A DNA stretch of 64,000 nucleotides from Flavobacteriales bacterium (GTDB lineage Bacteria > Bacteroidota > Bacteroidia > Flavobacteriales_F > PHOS-HE28): the NCBI GenBank assembly GCA_016702645.1, contig JADJDP010000013.1:52597-116596 (forward strand). Reading direction: 5' to 3'. The translations under genes and the position numbers were made by a program. Positions 47,582 through 56,928 of the stretch are shown piece by piece (the stretch's first letter is position 1; each line of letters starts with the position of its first letter). The notes beneath the pieces were generated by a model. The model made no database searches. It had not been told where the DNA came from and saw only the letters and a list, made by a program, of their open reading frames with translations.

Positions 47582-48811
47582 CTACGAGGTGGCCTTGGCT
47601 GCAACAGCAACCGCTTCGGTGGTTCCGGGGTAGGTGGCCAGCGCTGCCCGCAAACAGGCGATCGCGAGCTTCAACTGGTCCTGCTCAAGCACATAAGCGA
47701 GGCGCACTTGCTTGCGGCCGGTCGCAGGATCCGCATAGAAGCCGGTGGCCGGGGCCATCATCACGGTATGCCCTTCATGCTCGAAGGACTCGAGCAACCA
47801 TTGGCAGAACCTGTCCGAATCGTCTATGGGAAGTTCGGCAACGCAGTAGAACGCCCCTTTTGGTTTCGGGCACGTTACACCGGGGATGGTGTTAAGGCCT
47901 TCGACCAGGATGTCCCTTCGCTGCTTGTATTCCGTGATCACCTCGTCGAAGTAGCGTTGCGGGGTGCGCAGCGCTGCTTCCGAAGCGATCTGTCCGAAGG
48001 TGGGGGGGCTCAGCCGGGCTTGGGCGAACTTCATCACCGCATTGTACAATTCCTTGTTGCGCGTGATGAAGGCTCCCACGCGGGCTCCGCACATGCTGTA
48101 GCGTTTGCTCACGCTGTCCACCAGCACCACATGCTGCTCCAAGCCGGGAAGGGTCATCGCACTTTCGTGCGTAGCGCCGTCGTAACAGAACTCGCGGTAC
48201 ACCTCATCGGCGAAGAGGTAGAGATCGTGCTTGAGCACGATCGTCCGCAGCGTTTCCAACTCAGCCCTGCTGTACAGGTAGCCGGTCGGATTACCGGGAT
48301 TACAGATGAGGATCCCCTTCGTGCGCGGGGTGATCAACGCCTCGAACGCACCGATCGGTGGCAGCGCGAATCCTTCCTGGATGCTGCTGCGCACGGGCAC
48401 CACCTTGGCACCCGCCGCGATGGCGAAGCTGTTGTAGTTGGCATAGTAGGGTTCCGGAATGATGATCTCATCACCCGGTTCAAAGCAGGCCATCATCCCG
48501 AAGAGCAAGGCTTCGCTTCCGCCATTGGTCACGATGATCTCTTCGTGCGAAATGTGGATGCCGTGCTGTGCATAGTATCCTGCCAGTCCTTTTCGGTAGC
48601 TCTCGAAACCGGCCGAGTGGCTGTATTCGATCACCTTGCGATCGAGCGAGCGCATCGCTTCCAAGGCAACGTCCGGTGTGGCGATGTCCGGCTGCCCGAT
48701 GTTGAGGTGGATCACCTGTGTGCCGCGCTTTTTCGCCGCCTCGGCGAACGGAACGAGTTTGCGGATGGGTGAGGCGGGCATTTGAAGGCCCTTGGTGGAG
48801 ATGGAAGGCAT
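47582..48811 (-). CDS. Class I/II pyridoxal-phosphate aminotransferase
   Basis: 409 residues. A second fold type I aminotransferase, distinct from the one at 27.4 kb. Seen: HLNIGQPDIATPDVALEA, EYSHSAGFESYRKGLAGYY, TNGGSEALLFGMMACFEPGDEIIIPEPYYANY, CNPGNPTGYLYS, FADEVYREFCY, the Schiff-base lysine in DSVSKRYSMCGARVGAFITRN and a C-terminal VRLAYVLE with the substrate-binding Arg. Substrate not determinable; aspartate or aromatic amino acids are typical. An alternative start is the Met at codon 11 (PASPIRKLVPFAEAAKKRG). The 155-base gap to partner 3 holds only a weak hairpin near 47555. Confidence 0.88.
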   Translation of the reverse strand: MPSISTKGLQMPASPIRKLVPFAEAAKKRGTQVIHLNIGQPDIATPDVALEAMRSLDRKVIEYSHSAGFESYRKGLAGYYAQHGIHISHEEIIVTNGGSEALLFGMMACFEPGDEIIIPEPYYANYNSFAIAAGAKVVPVRSSIQEGFALPPIGAFEALITPRTKGILICNPGNPTGYLYSRAELETLRTIVLKHDLYLFADEVYREFCYDGATHESAMTLPGLEQHVVLVDSVSKRYSMCGARVGAFITRNKELYNAVMKFAQARLSPPTFGQIASEAALRTPQRYFDEVITEYKQRRDILVEGLNTIPGVTCPKPKGAFYCVAELPIDDSDRFCQWLLESFEHEGHTVMMAPATGFYADPATGRKQVRLAYVLEQDQLKLAIACLRAALATYPGTTEAVAVAAKATS

Positions 48812-48903
48812 GGCGTTGTGCGGTCGAGCGTACGAAGATCGCGCATCCCCCGAAAGCAGGAAGCCCCTCCGTTGGGAAGGGCTTCTTGCGGGATGAACAA
48901 ATA

Positions 48904-49340
48904 CTACTGCGGGGTCGTTCCTGCAGGGCTCGGCGTTCCGCCCCGGCGATCACCGTGCCTTTGATGCGCACGGTCTTCTCCGGTTCGTTGGTCGCGTTGC
49001 TGCTGATCGTAACGCTCTTGTTGATCGCACCGATGCGCGTGGTGTCGTAACGAACGGTCACCACCGTCTTGCCGCCCGGCTTCACCGGTTCGGTATCGCA
49101 CTTGGGCACCGTGCATCCGCACGAGCCTTTGCAATTGGTGAGGATCAATGGAGCATCGCCGATGTTGGTCACCGTGAAGGTGCATTCGCCGTTGCCACCT
49201 TGGGAGATGGTGCCGTAGTCATGCACGTCCTTGTCCACCTGGATCATGGGGCCGCTGCCACCAACGGGCTTCGCGGTTTCCTGGGCCGAGACACCGATGG
49301 CGAAAAGGCCGAGGCAGGCCGTGATGAGGGTCTTCTTCAT
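48904..49340 (-). CDS. DUF1573 domain protein, copy 1 (frameshift near 3' end)
   Basis: About 145 residues when repaired. Signal peptide ends GVSAQ. One DUF1573 domain: VDKDVHDYGTISQGGNGECTFTVTNIGDAPLILTNCKGSCGCTVPKCDTEPVKPGGKTVVTV, then the strand NKSVTISSNAT. The family is an Ig-like exported domain common in Bacteroidota, function unknown. Near 48936-48946 one base appears missing; repaired, the protein ends TPSPAGTTPQ at 48904, otherwise it runs on into the aminotransferase gene. Tandem to copy 2 with a 48-base gap. Confidence 0.8.
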
Positions 49341-49388
49341 GTTGGTTCGTGGGTGACCAGCTTGTTCTCAGATCGCGTGTCGTTGAGC

Positions 49389-49851
49389 TTAGTGCTTCTC
49401 AACAGGAGCCATCGGGCTGGCTTCCTTCACGGGCGAGGTGGGCGTGGAGGCCGATGCCTCCACCGTGCCCTTGATGGTAACGATCTTTGCTTGGGGAGTT
49501 GGTCGCGTTGCTGGTGATGGTCACGCTCTTGTTGATGGGGCCTACGCGGTTGGTATCGTACTTCACCGTGATGGTGCTCTTCTCTCCGGGCTTGATGGGA
49601 GCGGTATCGCACTTGGGGACCGTGCAACCGCAGCTACCCTGGCACTGGGTGATGATCAATGGAGCGTCGCCCGTGTTGGTCACAACGAACTCGCAGGTAC
49701 CGTTCGCACCCTGTGGGATGGTTCCGTAGTCATGCGAGTCCTTGTCAACGGACATCATGGGGCCGCTGCCGCCAACGGGTTTCGCGGTGGTTTGTGCGGT
49801 GGCACCGAGCATGGCGACACCAAGGCCGAGGGAGAGAAGCAGTTTTTTCAT
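49389..49851 (-). CDS. DUF1573 domain protein, copy 2 (frameshift near 3' end)
   Basis: About 153 residues when repaired. Signal peptide ends GATAQ; the domain reads VDKDSHDYGTIPQGANGTCEFVVTNTGDAPLIITQCQGSCGCTVPKCDTAPIKPGEKSTITVKY. An extra base in a TTT run (49486-49488, plus strand) diverts the end; without it the protein continues IVTIKGTVEAS and a Pro/Ser linker to EKH at 49389. Clearly a paralogue of copy 1 (GCTVPKCDT, NKSVTI, GGSGPM shared). A TACTTTCG box lies upstream. Confidence 0.82.
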
Positions 49852-49886
49852 AGCGTGTTGAGGTGTTGTTCTCGTGTTTGGTACGC

Positions 49887-49894
49887 CGAAAGTA
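49887..49894 (-). promoter_or_regulatory. -7 promoter box of DUF1573 pair (TACTTTCG)
   Basis: TACTTTCG on the minus strand, 35 bases upstream of the copy 2 start; probably drives both DUF1573 genes. Confidence 0.5.
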
Positions 49895-50006
49895 GAGGGG
49901 GCATTTCAGCCCTGAATGACCTTAACAGGACATTAACAGCGGACCGCTCCGGTCGATACGAACATACGTGTGAATGCAGGATCACGCACGGTCTTAAGGG
50001 CACCGG

Positions 50007-50014
50007 TACTTTCG
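50007..50014 (+). promoter_or_regulatory. -7 promoter box of valS (TACTTTCG)
   Basis: TACTTTCG on the plus strand, 16 bases before the valS ATG; implies a leader of about 10 bases. The divergent gap 49852-50030 holds this box and the opposing one. Confidence 0.5.
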
Positions 50015-50030
50015 CGGCTCATTCTAGGAA

Positions 50031-52655
50031 ATGGAACTGGCCAAGCACTACGATCACCTCGCTGCGGAGAACAAGTGGTATCCCTGGTGGATGCAGCAAG
50101 GGTATTTCCGCTCCGTACCCGACGGCCGCGAGCCGTTCACGGTGGTGATCCCACCGCCGAACGTCACTGGCGTGCTCCACATGGGGCACATGCTCAACAA
50201 CACCATCCAGGATGTGCTGGTGCGCCGTGCACGTATGCAAGGCAAGAACGCTTGCTGGGTGCCCGGCACGGACCACGCCAGCATCGCCACGGAAGCGAAA
50301 GTGGTGCGCCTGCTCGCGGAACAAGGGATCAAGAAGAGCGCGATCGGCCGTGAGAAGTTCCTGGAGCACGCGCACGCCTGGAAGGACAAGTACGGCGGTG
50401 TGATCCTGGAGCAATTGAAGAAGCTCGGCGCCAGTTGCGATTGGGACCGCACGCGCTTCACCATGGAGCCGAAGTTGAGCGAGGCCGTGCTGGATGTCTT
50501 CATCGATCTGCACAAGAAGGGCTTGGTCTATCGCGGACAGCGCATGGTGAACTGGGATCCGGTCGCCCTCACCGCTGTGAGCGATGAAGAAGTGGTCCAC
50601 AAGGAGGTGAACTCGCGCCTCTTCCATGTGCGCTATGCGGTTGAAGGGGAGAAGGACGCATGGGTGACGATCGCCACAACGCGTCCGGAGACGATCCTGG
50701 GCGATAGCGCCATCGCGGTGCATCCCGAGGATGAGCGCTACGCTCATTTGAAGGGTAAGCGTGCGCTCGTTCCGTTGATCGGGCGCAGCGTCCCCATCAT
50801 CTTCGATGAGTATGTGGAGCGTGAGTTCGGCACCGGTGCATTGAAGGTGACGCCTGCGCACGATGTGAACGACTACGAGCTCGGCAAGAAGCACAAGCTG
50901 GAGACCATCGACATCCTGGAAGCGAACGGCACCTTGAGCGCAGCAGCGCAACTCTATGTGGGGGAGGACCGCTTCGCTGCGCGCAAGAAGATCGTGAAGG
51001 AGCTGGAGGAGAAGGGCCACTTGGTCAAGATCGAGGACATCAAGAACAAGGTGGGCTACAGCGAGCGCACCGATGCGGTGATCGAGCCGCGCCTCTCGCT
51101 CCAGTGGTTCGTGAAGATGAGCGAACTCGCCAAGCCCGCGCTCGAAGTCGTGCTTGATGGCCGCGTTAAATTGCATCCGCAGAAGTTCACGAACACCTAC
51201 AAGTACTGGATGGAGAACGTCCGCGACTGGTGCATCAGCCGCCAGTTGTGGTGGGGGCAGCAGATACCGGCGTGGTACAACGATGCGGGCGATGCGGCGG
51301 TTTGCAGGACCGAGTCGGAAGCCATCGCGCAGTTCAAGGCCGCGGGGCAAAGCACAACAGGCATCAAGCAGGACGAGGATGTGGTGGACACCTGGTTCAG
51401 CAGTTGGCTCTGGCCCATCAGCGTGTTCGATGGTTTCGAGAACCCGGACAACGCGGACATCAAGTACTACTACCCAACGAACGACCTGGTCACTGCACCG
51501 GAGATCCTCTTCTTCTGGGTGGCGCGCATGATCATGGCGGGTCTGGAGTACCGCGATGAAGTGCCGTTCAAGAACGTGTATCTCACCGGCATCGTGCGCG
51601 ACAAGCAGGGCCGGAAGATGAGCAAGAGCCTCGGCAACAGCCCGGATCCACTGGAGCTGATCGAGAAGTTCGGCGCGGATGGCGTGCGTGTGGGCATGCT
51701 CCTCACCTCACCTGCCGGCAACGACCTGCCCTACGACGATTCGCTCTGCGAGCAGGGCCGCAACTTCAGCAACAAGATCTGGAACGCCTTCCGCTTGGTG
51801 AAGGGATGGAGCGTCGCTGACAAAGCACAACCTGCTTCGTCGGAAGCAGCAGTCGCCTGGATGCGTTCACGCATAGCACGCAGTACTGCGGAGATCGATG
51901 GGCTCTTCGATCAGTTCCGGATCAGCGAGGCGCTCATGGCGACCTACAAGTTGATCTGGGACGATCTGTGCAGCTGGTACCTGGAAAGTATCAAGCCAGC
52001 TTTCGTAGGCGGAGTGGGCGAACCCATTGATAAGACCACGTACGAAGCGACCATCGCGCTCTTCGAGGATGTGCTGAAGCTCTTGCATCCATTCATGCCT
52101 TTCCTCAGTGAGGAGGTGTGGCACTTGCTGCGCGATCGCAAGGATCGGGAGGACATTATCATAACGGCATGGCCGAAGGGCGGCGAAGGCGACGCAAAGC
52201 TGGACGCAGAAATGCAGCATGCCTTCGACCTGGTGACGAGCGTGCGCAACATGCGCAATGAGAAGGGCATGAGCCCGAAGGAGGCCATCGATGTGCAGGC
52301 CAAAGGCCGCGCGCCGATGCGGGCGGCAGTTTCGGCGTTGGTGAGCAAGCTGGCGAACGTGGGCACCATCGCCGAAGTGGAGACCGTGGCTCAAGGCGCG
52401 ATCACCTTCCTTGTCGGCACCACCGAATATGCCGTGGACCTTGGCGGCGAACTCGATACCGAGGCCGAGGTGAAGAAAGCCGAAGCAGAATTAGCGCACT
52501 TGCGCGGATTCCTTTCCAGCGTGGAAAAGAAGCTCGGCAATGAGCGTTTTGTGAGCGGTGCTCCACCAGCCGTTTTGGAGAACGAGCGCAAGAAGAAGGC
52601 CGACGCGGAAGCGAAGATCAAGGCGCTCGAAGAGCGGCTTGCGGTGTTGAAGTAG
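50031..52655 (+). CDS. valS: Valyl-tRNA synthetase
   Basis: 874 residues, the usual size. Class Ia synthetase that charges tRNA-Val and edits threonine. Seen: PPPNVTGVLHMGHMLNNTIQD with the HIGH-type motif HMGH near residue 46, KNACWVPGTDHASIATEAKV, the editing domain with TTRPETILGDSAIAVHPED, DTWFSSWLWPIS, and the KMSKS loop GRKMSKSLGNSPDPLELI near residue 525. Then come the anticodon-binding helical domain (PFMPFLSEEVWHLL) and the C-terminal coiled coil typical of ValS (about 800-874). Ends one base before the convergent T9SS gene. Confidence 0.97.
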   Translation: MELAKHYDHLAAENKWYPWWMQQGYFRSVPDGREPFTVVIPPPNVTGVLHMGHMLNNTIQDVLVRRARMQGKNACWVPGTDHASIATEAKVVRLLAEQGIKKSAIGREKFLEHAHAWKDKYGGVILEQLKKLGASCDWDRTRFTMEPKLSEAVLDVFIDLHKKGLVYRGQRMVNWDPVALTAVSDEEVVHKEVNSRLFHVRYAVEGEKDAWVTIATTRPETILGDSAIAVHPEDERYAHLKGKRALVPLIGRSVPIIFDEYVEREFGTGALKVTPAHDVNDYELGKKHKLETIDILEANGTLSAAAQLYVGEDRFAARKKIVKELEEKGHLVKIEDIKNKVGYSERTDAVIEPRLSLQWFVKMSELAKPALEVVLDGRVKLHPQKFTNTYKYWMENVRDWCISRQLWWGQQIPAWYNDAGDAAVCRTESEAIAQFKAAGQSTTGIKQDEDVVDTWFSSWLWPISVFDGFENPDNADIKYYYPTNDLVTAPEILFFWVARMIMAGLEYRDEVPFKNVYLTGIVRDKQGRKMSKSLGNSPDPLELIEKFGADGVRVGMLLTSPAGNDLPYDDSLCEQGRNFSNKIWNAFRLVKGWSVADKAQPASSEAAVAWMRSRIARSTAEIDGLFDQFRISEALMATYKLIWDDLCSWYLESIKPAFVGGVGEPIDKTTYEATIALFEDVLKLLHPFMPFLSEEVWHLLRDRKDREDIIITAWPKGGEGDAKLDAEMQHAFDLVTSVRNMRNEKGMSPKEAIDVQAKGRAPMRAAVSALVSKLANVGTIAEVETVAQGAITFLVGTTEYAVDLGGELDTEAEVKKAEAELAHLRGFLSSVEKKLGNERFVSGAPPAVLENERKKKADAEAKIKALEERLAVLK

Positions 52656-52656
52656 G

Positions 52657-54774
52657 CTACTGCTTCACGAAGCGGGCGGTGCCTGCGTCCGTCTTGATAA
52701 AGTAGAGCCCGGCAGGAAGGGCGCGCACATCCAGTTGGAAGCCATCCAGCGCGGGTGTGCCTGGCACTTGTATGCTACGCCCATCCATGGTAAGCACCTG
52801 GATCGATAATGTCCAGGAGGTCACGAACGCGTTCAACACATCGTTCGCGGGATTCGGGAGCAGTCGCATGTGCTCCTGTTCCTGCACCTGCGCCTGACCT
52901 GTACTAAAGTCAACGACGTGCGTCACCGTATTTGTGATGATCGGCGGGTTGAAGTCGAAGTAGATGCCAGCTGTGTTCTCCAGTTCATCGCCCACGATGA
53001 TGTCGTTTTTCGGCTTCAGACGGAAGCTGATGAAACCCTGGCTGCCGAGGAGGTCAGTGGTGCTGTCTGGCAGGTTGATGTCCGCGAACGTGAAGACCAG
53101 CTCGCGCCCTTCGCCGAAGGACGGCGTGAACGCATGCGAGGCACCGAGGAACTCGAGCGAAGTGATATCGAAGTCGGTGTCGACCTCATCCCGCACGACC
53201 ACGGTGAACGCCGTGTCCGTGCCAGTGTTCTGGAAACGCACGGTGTAGTCGATCCGATCGTCCTGTGCGAGGAAGTATTGCGTTGGGCTCAAACCACTGC
53301 TCGTTATGCCTTGCTTATCGTTGGGGTCGTAGCTGCCCGTGATCGTCATGTCATCCGCAGCCGTGTTGTTGCCCGTGTTCGCCTCGCTAGCGGTATTCGA
53401 TGCCGTGACGGTGTAGCTCAGCACAGTGCCCAGTAGATCGATGTCTGCGGGAACAAGCGCTTGGAAGGTCCGCGTCTCCCACCCGAACGGAGGAATGACC
53501 CCGACGTTCCATTGCCCGCTCGCTGGCGATGGGTTCAGCAGCAGCGGATCGAAGCTAAGGTCGATCGTGACGTCGCCGCTGGGGAAGGGACTGCCATTGA
53601 TCACGGTCACCCACACTTGCGTGGGGAAGCCTGGCCGTGCCGCGCTGCTGCCGACGCTCACACCAAGGTCATGGGGCATGTTGCTCACATTGGCGAAGTC
53701 GACAATGGCTTGCGGCGCGCCAGCGATGAGAGTGAACGCTGCGGGGTTCGCGGGCGGGCATACCTGCGTTTCGTTGTTCAGCGTTTGCCCGATCGTGAAA
53801 TTCCCAAACGCCAGACCGCGCTGGTAGTTACCGTCCCATGCGCTGATCGCATAGCTCGGACCGGGCATGATCTCCATCACCTTGTTAGGTATTGGTAGGT
53901 CGAAGCCGCCGAAGTTGCAGTCTTGATCAGCATCATGGAACACGAGTCCACTGATCGTGCCGCAGGGTGCTGGAAGCTCCGGCACCGAACCAGTGAAATC
54001 AAGGAAGCAGAACGTGCCGAAGGGTCCTCCTTGAATGCTCGAATGGATCTGGTAGTCGCCTGCTGGAAGACCGTTCACCACATACGGTACCATCAGCGCT
54101 GGGTAATGTGTCTGGCTGTATTGTCCGCCTGAATGTGTCACAGCAACCTCGCCAGCTGCGCCCGATGTGATCAGCAAGGTCATTGTGCCGTTGCTCTGAC
54201 CTTCACAGGCTGGGGTGCTGCTCTGAACGGTCACAACCGGAGGTGTTACAGCCGCCACCGTGCCGGGGACCAAGATGATGCTTCCCGGACACCCGCCCAC
54301 ATCAATAACGTCGATCGTGGTGTATACATCAGGGCACACGCCCATTATGTTCAGTTGTCCTGCTCCCGCATCGAACACATTGGGCGGGTAGCTATAGGGC
54401 TGTATGCCGCCATATGGAGGGGACGCTAGTGCGATGCCCGTACACATCCCCATGCAATCGGGCTGGATCTGGATAGGCATCCCTGGATCACCCATTTGGA
54501 AGAGGGCCGCAACGGTTGCGGTCGCCTCGGCGGTGTTGCTTAGTCCATCGGTCACGGTCACCGTGTAATCACCAGGAGCGAGATCTGTGATCGATGGGGT
54601 TGTGGCGCCGTTGCTCCAAGAGAAGCTGTACGGCGGAAGCCCACCCGTCACCGAAGCGTATACCGAGCCGTTGTTGAGGCCGCAGCGCGCGGGCTCGGGG
54701 AACACGACCACTTCCACGGCTAGCCCATTGAGCGTGAAGCAAAGGAGGAGGATCGCTGCAATCGTGTTTCTCAT
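52657..54774 (-). CDS. T9SS type A protein with SprB repeat and DUF7619/DUF11-like domain
   Basis: 705 residues from the Met at 54774 (RNTIAAILLLCFTLNG). Residues about 25-75 form a SprB-type repeat (GLNNGSVYASVTGGLPPYSFSWSNGATTPSITDLAPGDYTVTVTDG). A prealbumin/SdrD-like segment follows (GLVFHDADQDCNFG, LPIPNKVMEI). Around 385-610 lie DUF11/DUF7619-type units (VTASNTASEANTGNNTA, SYDPNDKQGI, DRIDYTVRFQNTGTDTAFTVVVRDEVD, IYFDFNPPIITNTVTHVV). The type A CTD ends the protein (LLPNPANDVL, ALPAGLYFIKTDAG, ARFVKQ). A surface adhesin-like role is probable but inferred. Confidence 0.88.
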   Translation of the reverse strand: MRNTIAAILLLCFTLNGLAVEVVVFPEPARCGLNNGSVYASVTGGLPPYSFSWSNGATTPSITDLAPGDYTVTVTDGLSNTAEATATVAALFQMGDPGMPIQIQPDCMGMCTGIALASPPYGGIQPYSYPPNVFDAGAGQLNIMGVCPDVYTTIDVIDVGGCPGSIILVPGTVAAVTPPVVTVQSSTPACEGQSNGTMTLLITSGAAGEVAVTHSGGQYSQTHYPALMVPYVVNGLPAGDYQIHSSIQGGPFGTFCFLDFTGSVPELPAPCGTISGLVFHDADQDCNFGGFDLPIPNKVMEIMPGPSYAISAWDGNYQRGLAFGNFTIGQTLNNETQVCPPANPAAFTLIAGAPQAIVDFANVSNMPHDLGVSVGSSAARPGFPTQVWVTVINGSPFPSGDVTIDLSFDPLLLNPSPASGQWNVGVIPPFGWETRTFQALVPADIDLLGTVLSYTVTASNTASEANTGNNTAADDMTITGSYDPNDKQGITSSGLSPTQYFLAQDDRIDYTVRFQNTGTDTAFTVVVRDEVDTDFDITSLEFLGASHAFTPSFGEGRELVFTFADINLPDSTTDLLGSQGFISFRLKPKNDIIVGDELENTAGIYFDFNPPIITNTVTHVVDFSTGQAQVQEQEHMRLLPNPANDVLNAFVTSWTLSIQVLTMDGRSIQVPGTPALDGFQLDVRALPAGLYFIKTDAGTARFVKQ

Positions 54775-54873
54775 GTGGATCGGGTCTGGTGCAAAGACTT
54801 GCGCAAGCGAGAGCGGTTGCCCGAAGGTCGCGTTTGGAAGGATCGCCACCCATCATGGATCCAGGTGCACGTT

Positions 54874-55827
54874 GTGCCTGTGGCTATCTACTTTCGCTCC
54901 ATCGCCCGCGATCTCACATACGCCGCCATCGACATCGGTTCCAACGCCGTGCGTTTGCTGGTGGCGGAAGTGATCGAGCGCGATGACCACCCGGTGATCA
55001 AGAAGCAGACGCTGGTGCGCGTGCCGATCCGCTTGGGCGAGGACGTGTTCGATCAGGGCGCCATCACGGTGGCGAAGCAGGACTACTTGATCAAGTCGCT
55101 CAAGGCCTTCCGGTTGCTCACCGAGGTGTACAACGTGGGCTACCTGCGCTGCTGCGCCACCAGCGCCATGCGCGAGGCCACCAACAAGGACCAGGTACTG
55201 GCCCGTGTGGAGATGGAGAGCGGCGTCCACATCGAGACCATCAGCGGGAAGGTGGAAGCGGACCTCATCACCAACACCTTCTGGACACAGGACCTGCTGA
55301 AGGACCGTCCTTATCTGTACATCGATGTGGGTGGTGGTAGCACCGAGCTCACGTGGCTGGAGAATGGCAAGCGCACAAAAAGCGCGAGCTTCAAGATCGG
55401 AACGGTGCGGACGCTGAAGAACAAGGTGCCGCTGAGCGCGTGGGTGGATATGCAGGCCTTCCTCGAAGAACTGCGCGCGCAGCACGGTCAGCTCATGGCC
55501 ATTGGCACCGGCGGCAACATCAACCGCATCTTCAAGGAGAACGGCAACCTGTTCGGCGAGCCGCTTTCACGCAGTGATATCCAAGCGCAGCGCGATCGCA
55601 TCGATGCCTATTCCTTCGAGGATCGTGTGAAGCTCCTGCGCCTGCGACCCGATCGCGCGGACGTGATCATCCCTGCGGCCGACATCTTCTTGCGCGTGAT
55701 GGACTTCGCCGATGTGGACGAGGTCTTCGTTCCCAAGGTGGGTCTCGCCGATGGTATCATCTACGACCTGTACATGAAGCAGTACGGTCGCGTTCGCTAT
55801 CCGCAGAACGATCCGGTGATCGCGTAG
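54874..55827 (+). CDS. ppx: Exopolyphosphatase/pppGpp phosphohydrolase family protein (Ppx/GppA)
   Basis: 317 residues from a GTG at 54874; start uncertain. The family-like N-terminus begins at LTYAAIDIGSNAVRLLVAEV, and a TACTTTCG box at 54889-54896 lies inside the proposed first codons, so translation may instead begin at 54901, where the codon is ATC. Ppx/GppA fold: phosphate-1 loop AIDIGSNAVRLLV, LRCCATSAMREATN, phosphate-2 loop YLYIDVGGGSTELTWL with the catalytic region near the conserved Glu, and AIGTGGNINRI. This is the short (about 300-residue) Bacteroidota form without the C-terminal HD-like domain. Hydrolyses polyphosphate or pppGpp; which one is not determinable. Confidence 0.88.
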   Translation: MPVAIYFRSIARDLTYAAIDIGSNAVRLLVAEVIERDDHPVIKKQTLVRVPIRLGEDVFDQGAITVAKQDYLIKSLKAFRLLTEVYNVGYLRCCATSAMREATNKDQVLARVEMESGVHIETISGKVEADLITNTFWTQDLLKDRPYLYIDVGGGSTELTWLENGKRTKSASFKIGTVRTLKNKVPLSAWVDMQAFLEELRAQHGQLMAIGTGGNINRIFKENGNLFGEPLSRSDIQAQRDRIDAYSFEDRVKLLRLRPDRADVIIPAADIFLRVMDFADVDEVFVPKVGLADGIIYDLYMKQYGRVRYPQNDPVIA

Positions 55828-55839
55828 TCGGTGCACACC

Positions 55840-56928
55840 ATGTGGCAGTTCGAAAGAGCGATGGTTACAACGATCGCAGTCGCGCTCGTTCAGGTACTCG
55901 TATCGGCTCAGCAACCTTGTTCCATTGGTGCGCGCGCCCACTACGGTTTCCTCTGGCCCCACCGCCCGAGTAGTTGGATACTCGTTGAGGGACACGCACC
56001 GGCGATCGAACTGTTCGCCGAGCGCAAGGTGAGCGGTGCGCAACACTGGCACCACGACTACGCGATCCCGTCGTACGGTTTGGGTGTATTGTACACCGGC
56101 ATGGCGAATCCCGATCGCATCGGCGCGGCCGTTCGTGTGGTGCCCTACCTCTTCCTTCCTTTCGTCCAGGATGATCGACATGCCTTCGGGCTTCGTGTGG
56201 GTTGGGGTGTGGGCTATATCGCCAAGCCCTTCGAGCGTGCGGAGAACACGAAGCAGATCGCGATCGGTTCGCGGATCAATACGGCGATCCAACTCATGCC
56301 CGAGTATCGCTACAGACACCATCGCGTCACATTGCATGCGGGCATCGGTATCGATCACTGGAGCAATGGGTCCGTCCAATTGCCCAATCTCGGATTGAAC
56401 TATTTGAGCGTGAACGCGGGGATGAGCTATGCGCTGGAACCGCCCGTTGAAGGCTCAACCCTCCGCCCACGCTCCGATGAACGCGAACCGCATTTGCGCG
56501 AATGGAACATCGTGGGCGCCTTCGCGGTGAACGAAACCGCACGGCCGCTGAGCGGACAATACGGGGTGGTATCGCTGAGCGGCCAGCGACAATGGCAGGT
56601 GTCTTCCAAGTCACATCTCATGGCAGGCGTGGACCTCTTCAACAAGGGCACGCTCGCGACCGTTCACCCGGAGATGAAGGAGCGTGACAGGATCGAGTAC
56701 ACGCAATTGGGTGTGCACGGTGGTTATGCGCTCGGCTTCGGTAACGGAGAGCTCTTCATGCACATGGGCGCTTACGTGTACACCCCCGTGGAGGATGAGG
56801 CACCCTTCTTCCACCGCGTGGGGGTGCGCTACAGAACGGGCAAGCATTTGATCTGGAACCTCTCCCTCAAGAGCCACTATGCGGTGGCCGATCATTGGGA
56901 GTTCGGCGTGGGCTATCGATGGAACTGA
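55840..56928 (+). CDS. PagL-like acyloxyacyl hydrolase family outer-membrane protein
   Basis: About 362 residues from ATG 55840; GTG 55831 and ATG 55861 are alternatives. Signal peptide ends VLVSAQ. A beta-barrel-like pattern fills the protein. The motif GIGIDHWSNGSVQLPNLGLNYLSVNAGMSYAL matches the PagL lipid A 3-O-deacylase signature (His, Ser-Asn, PNxGxN). PagL removes an acyl chain from lipid A in the outer membrane. It is longer than the 150-residue proteobacterial enzyme, as are other Bacteroidota members. It overlaps the next gene by 10 bases, so the two are co-expressed. Confidence 0.75.
   Translation: MWQFERAMVTTIAVALVQVLVSAQQPCSIGARAHYGFLWPHRPSSWILVEGHAPAIELFAERKVSGAQHWHHDYAIPSYGLGVLYTGMANPDRIGAAVRVVPYLFLPFVQDDRHAFGLRVGWGVGYIAKPFERAENTKQIAIGSRINTAIQLMPEYRYRHHRVTLHAGIGIDHWSNGSVQLPNLGLNYLSVNAGMSYALEPPVEGSTLRPRSDEREPHLREWNIVGAFAVNETARPLSGQYGVVSLSGQRQWQVSSKSHLMAGVDLFNKGTLATVHPEMKERDRIEYTQLGVHGGYALGFGNGELFMHMGAYVYTPVEDEAPFFHRVGVRYRTGKHLIWNLSLKSHYAVADHWEFGVGYRWN

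Noticed and set aside
47567..48772. A 401-codon open frame on the plus strand opposite the aminotransferase
   Set aside because: A shadow frame of a well-supported aminotransferase.
50019..51350. A 443-codon open frame on the minus strand opposite valS
   Set aside because: A shadow frame; valS motifs on the plus strand are complete and the minus frame has no family-like sequence.
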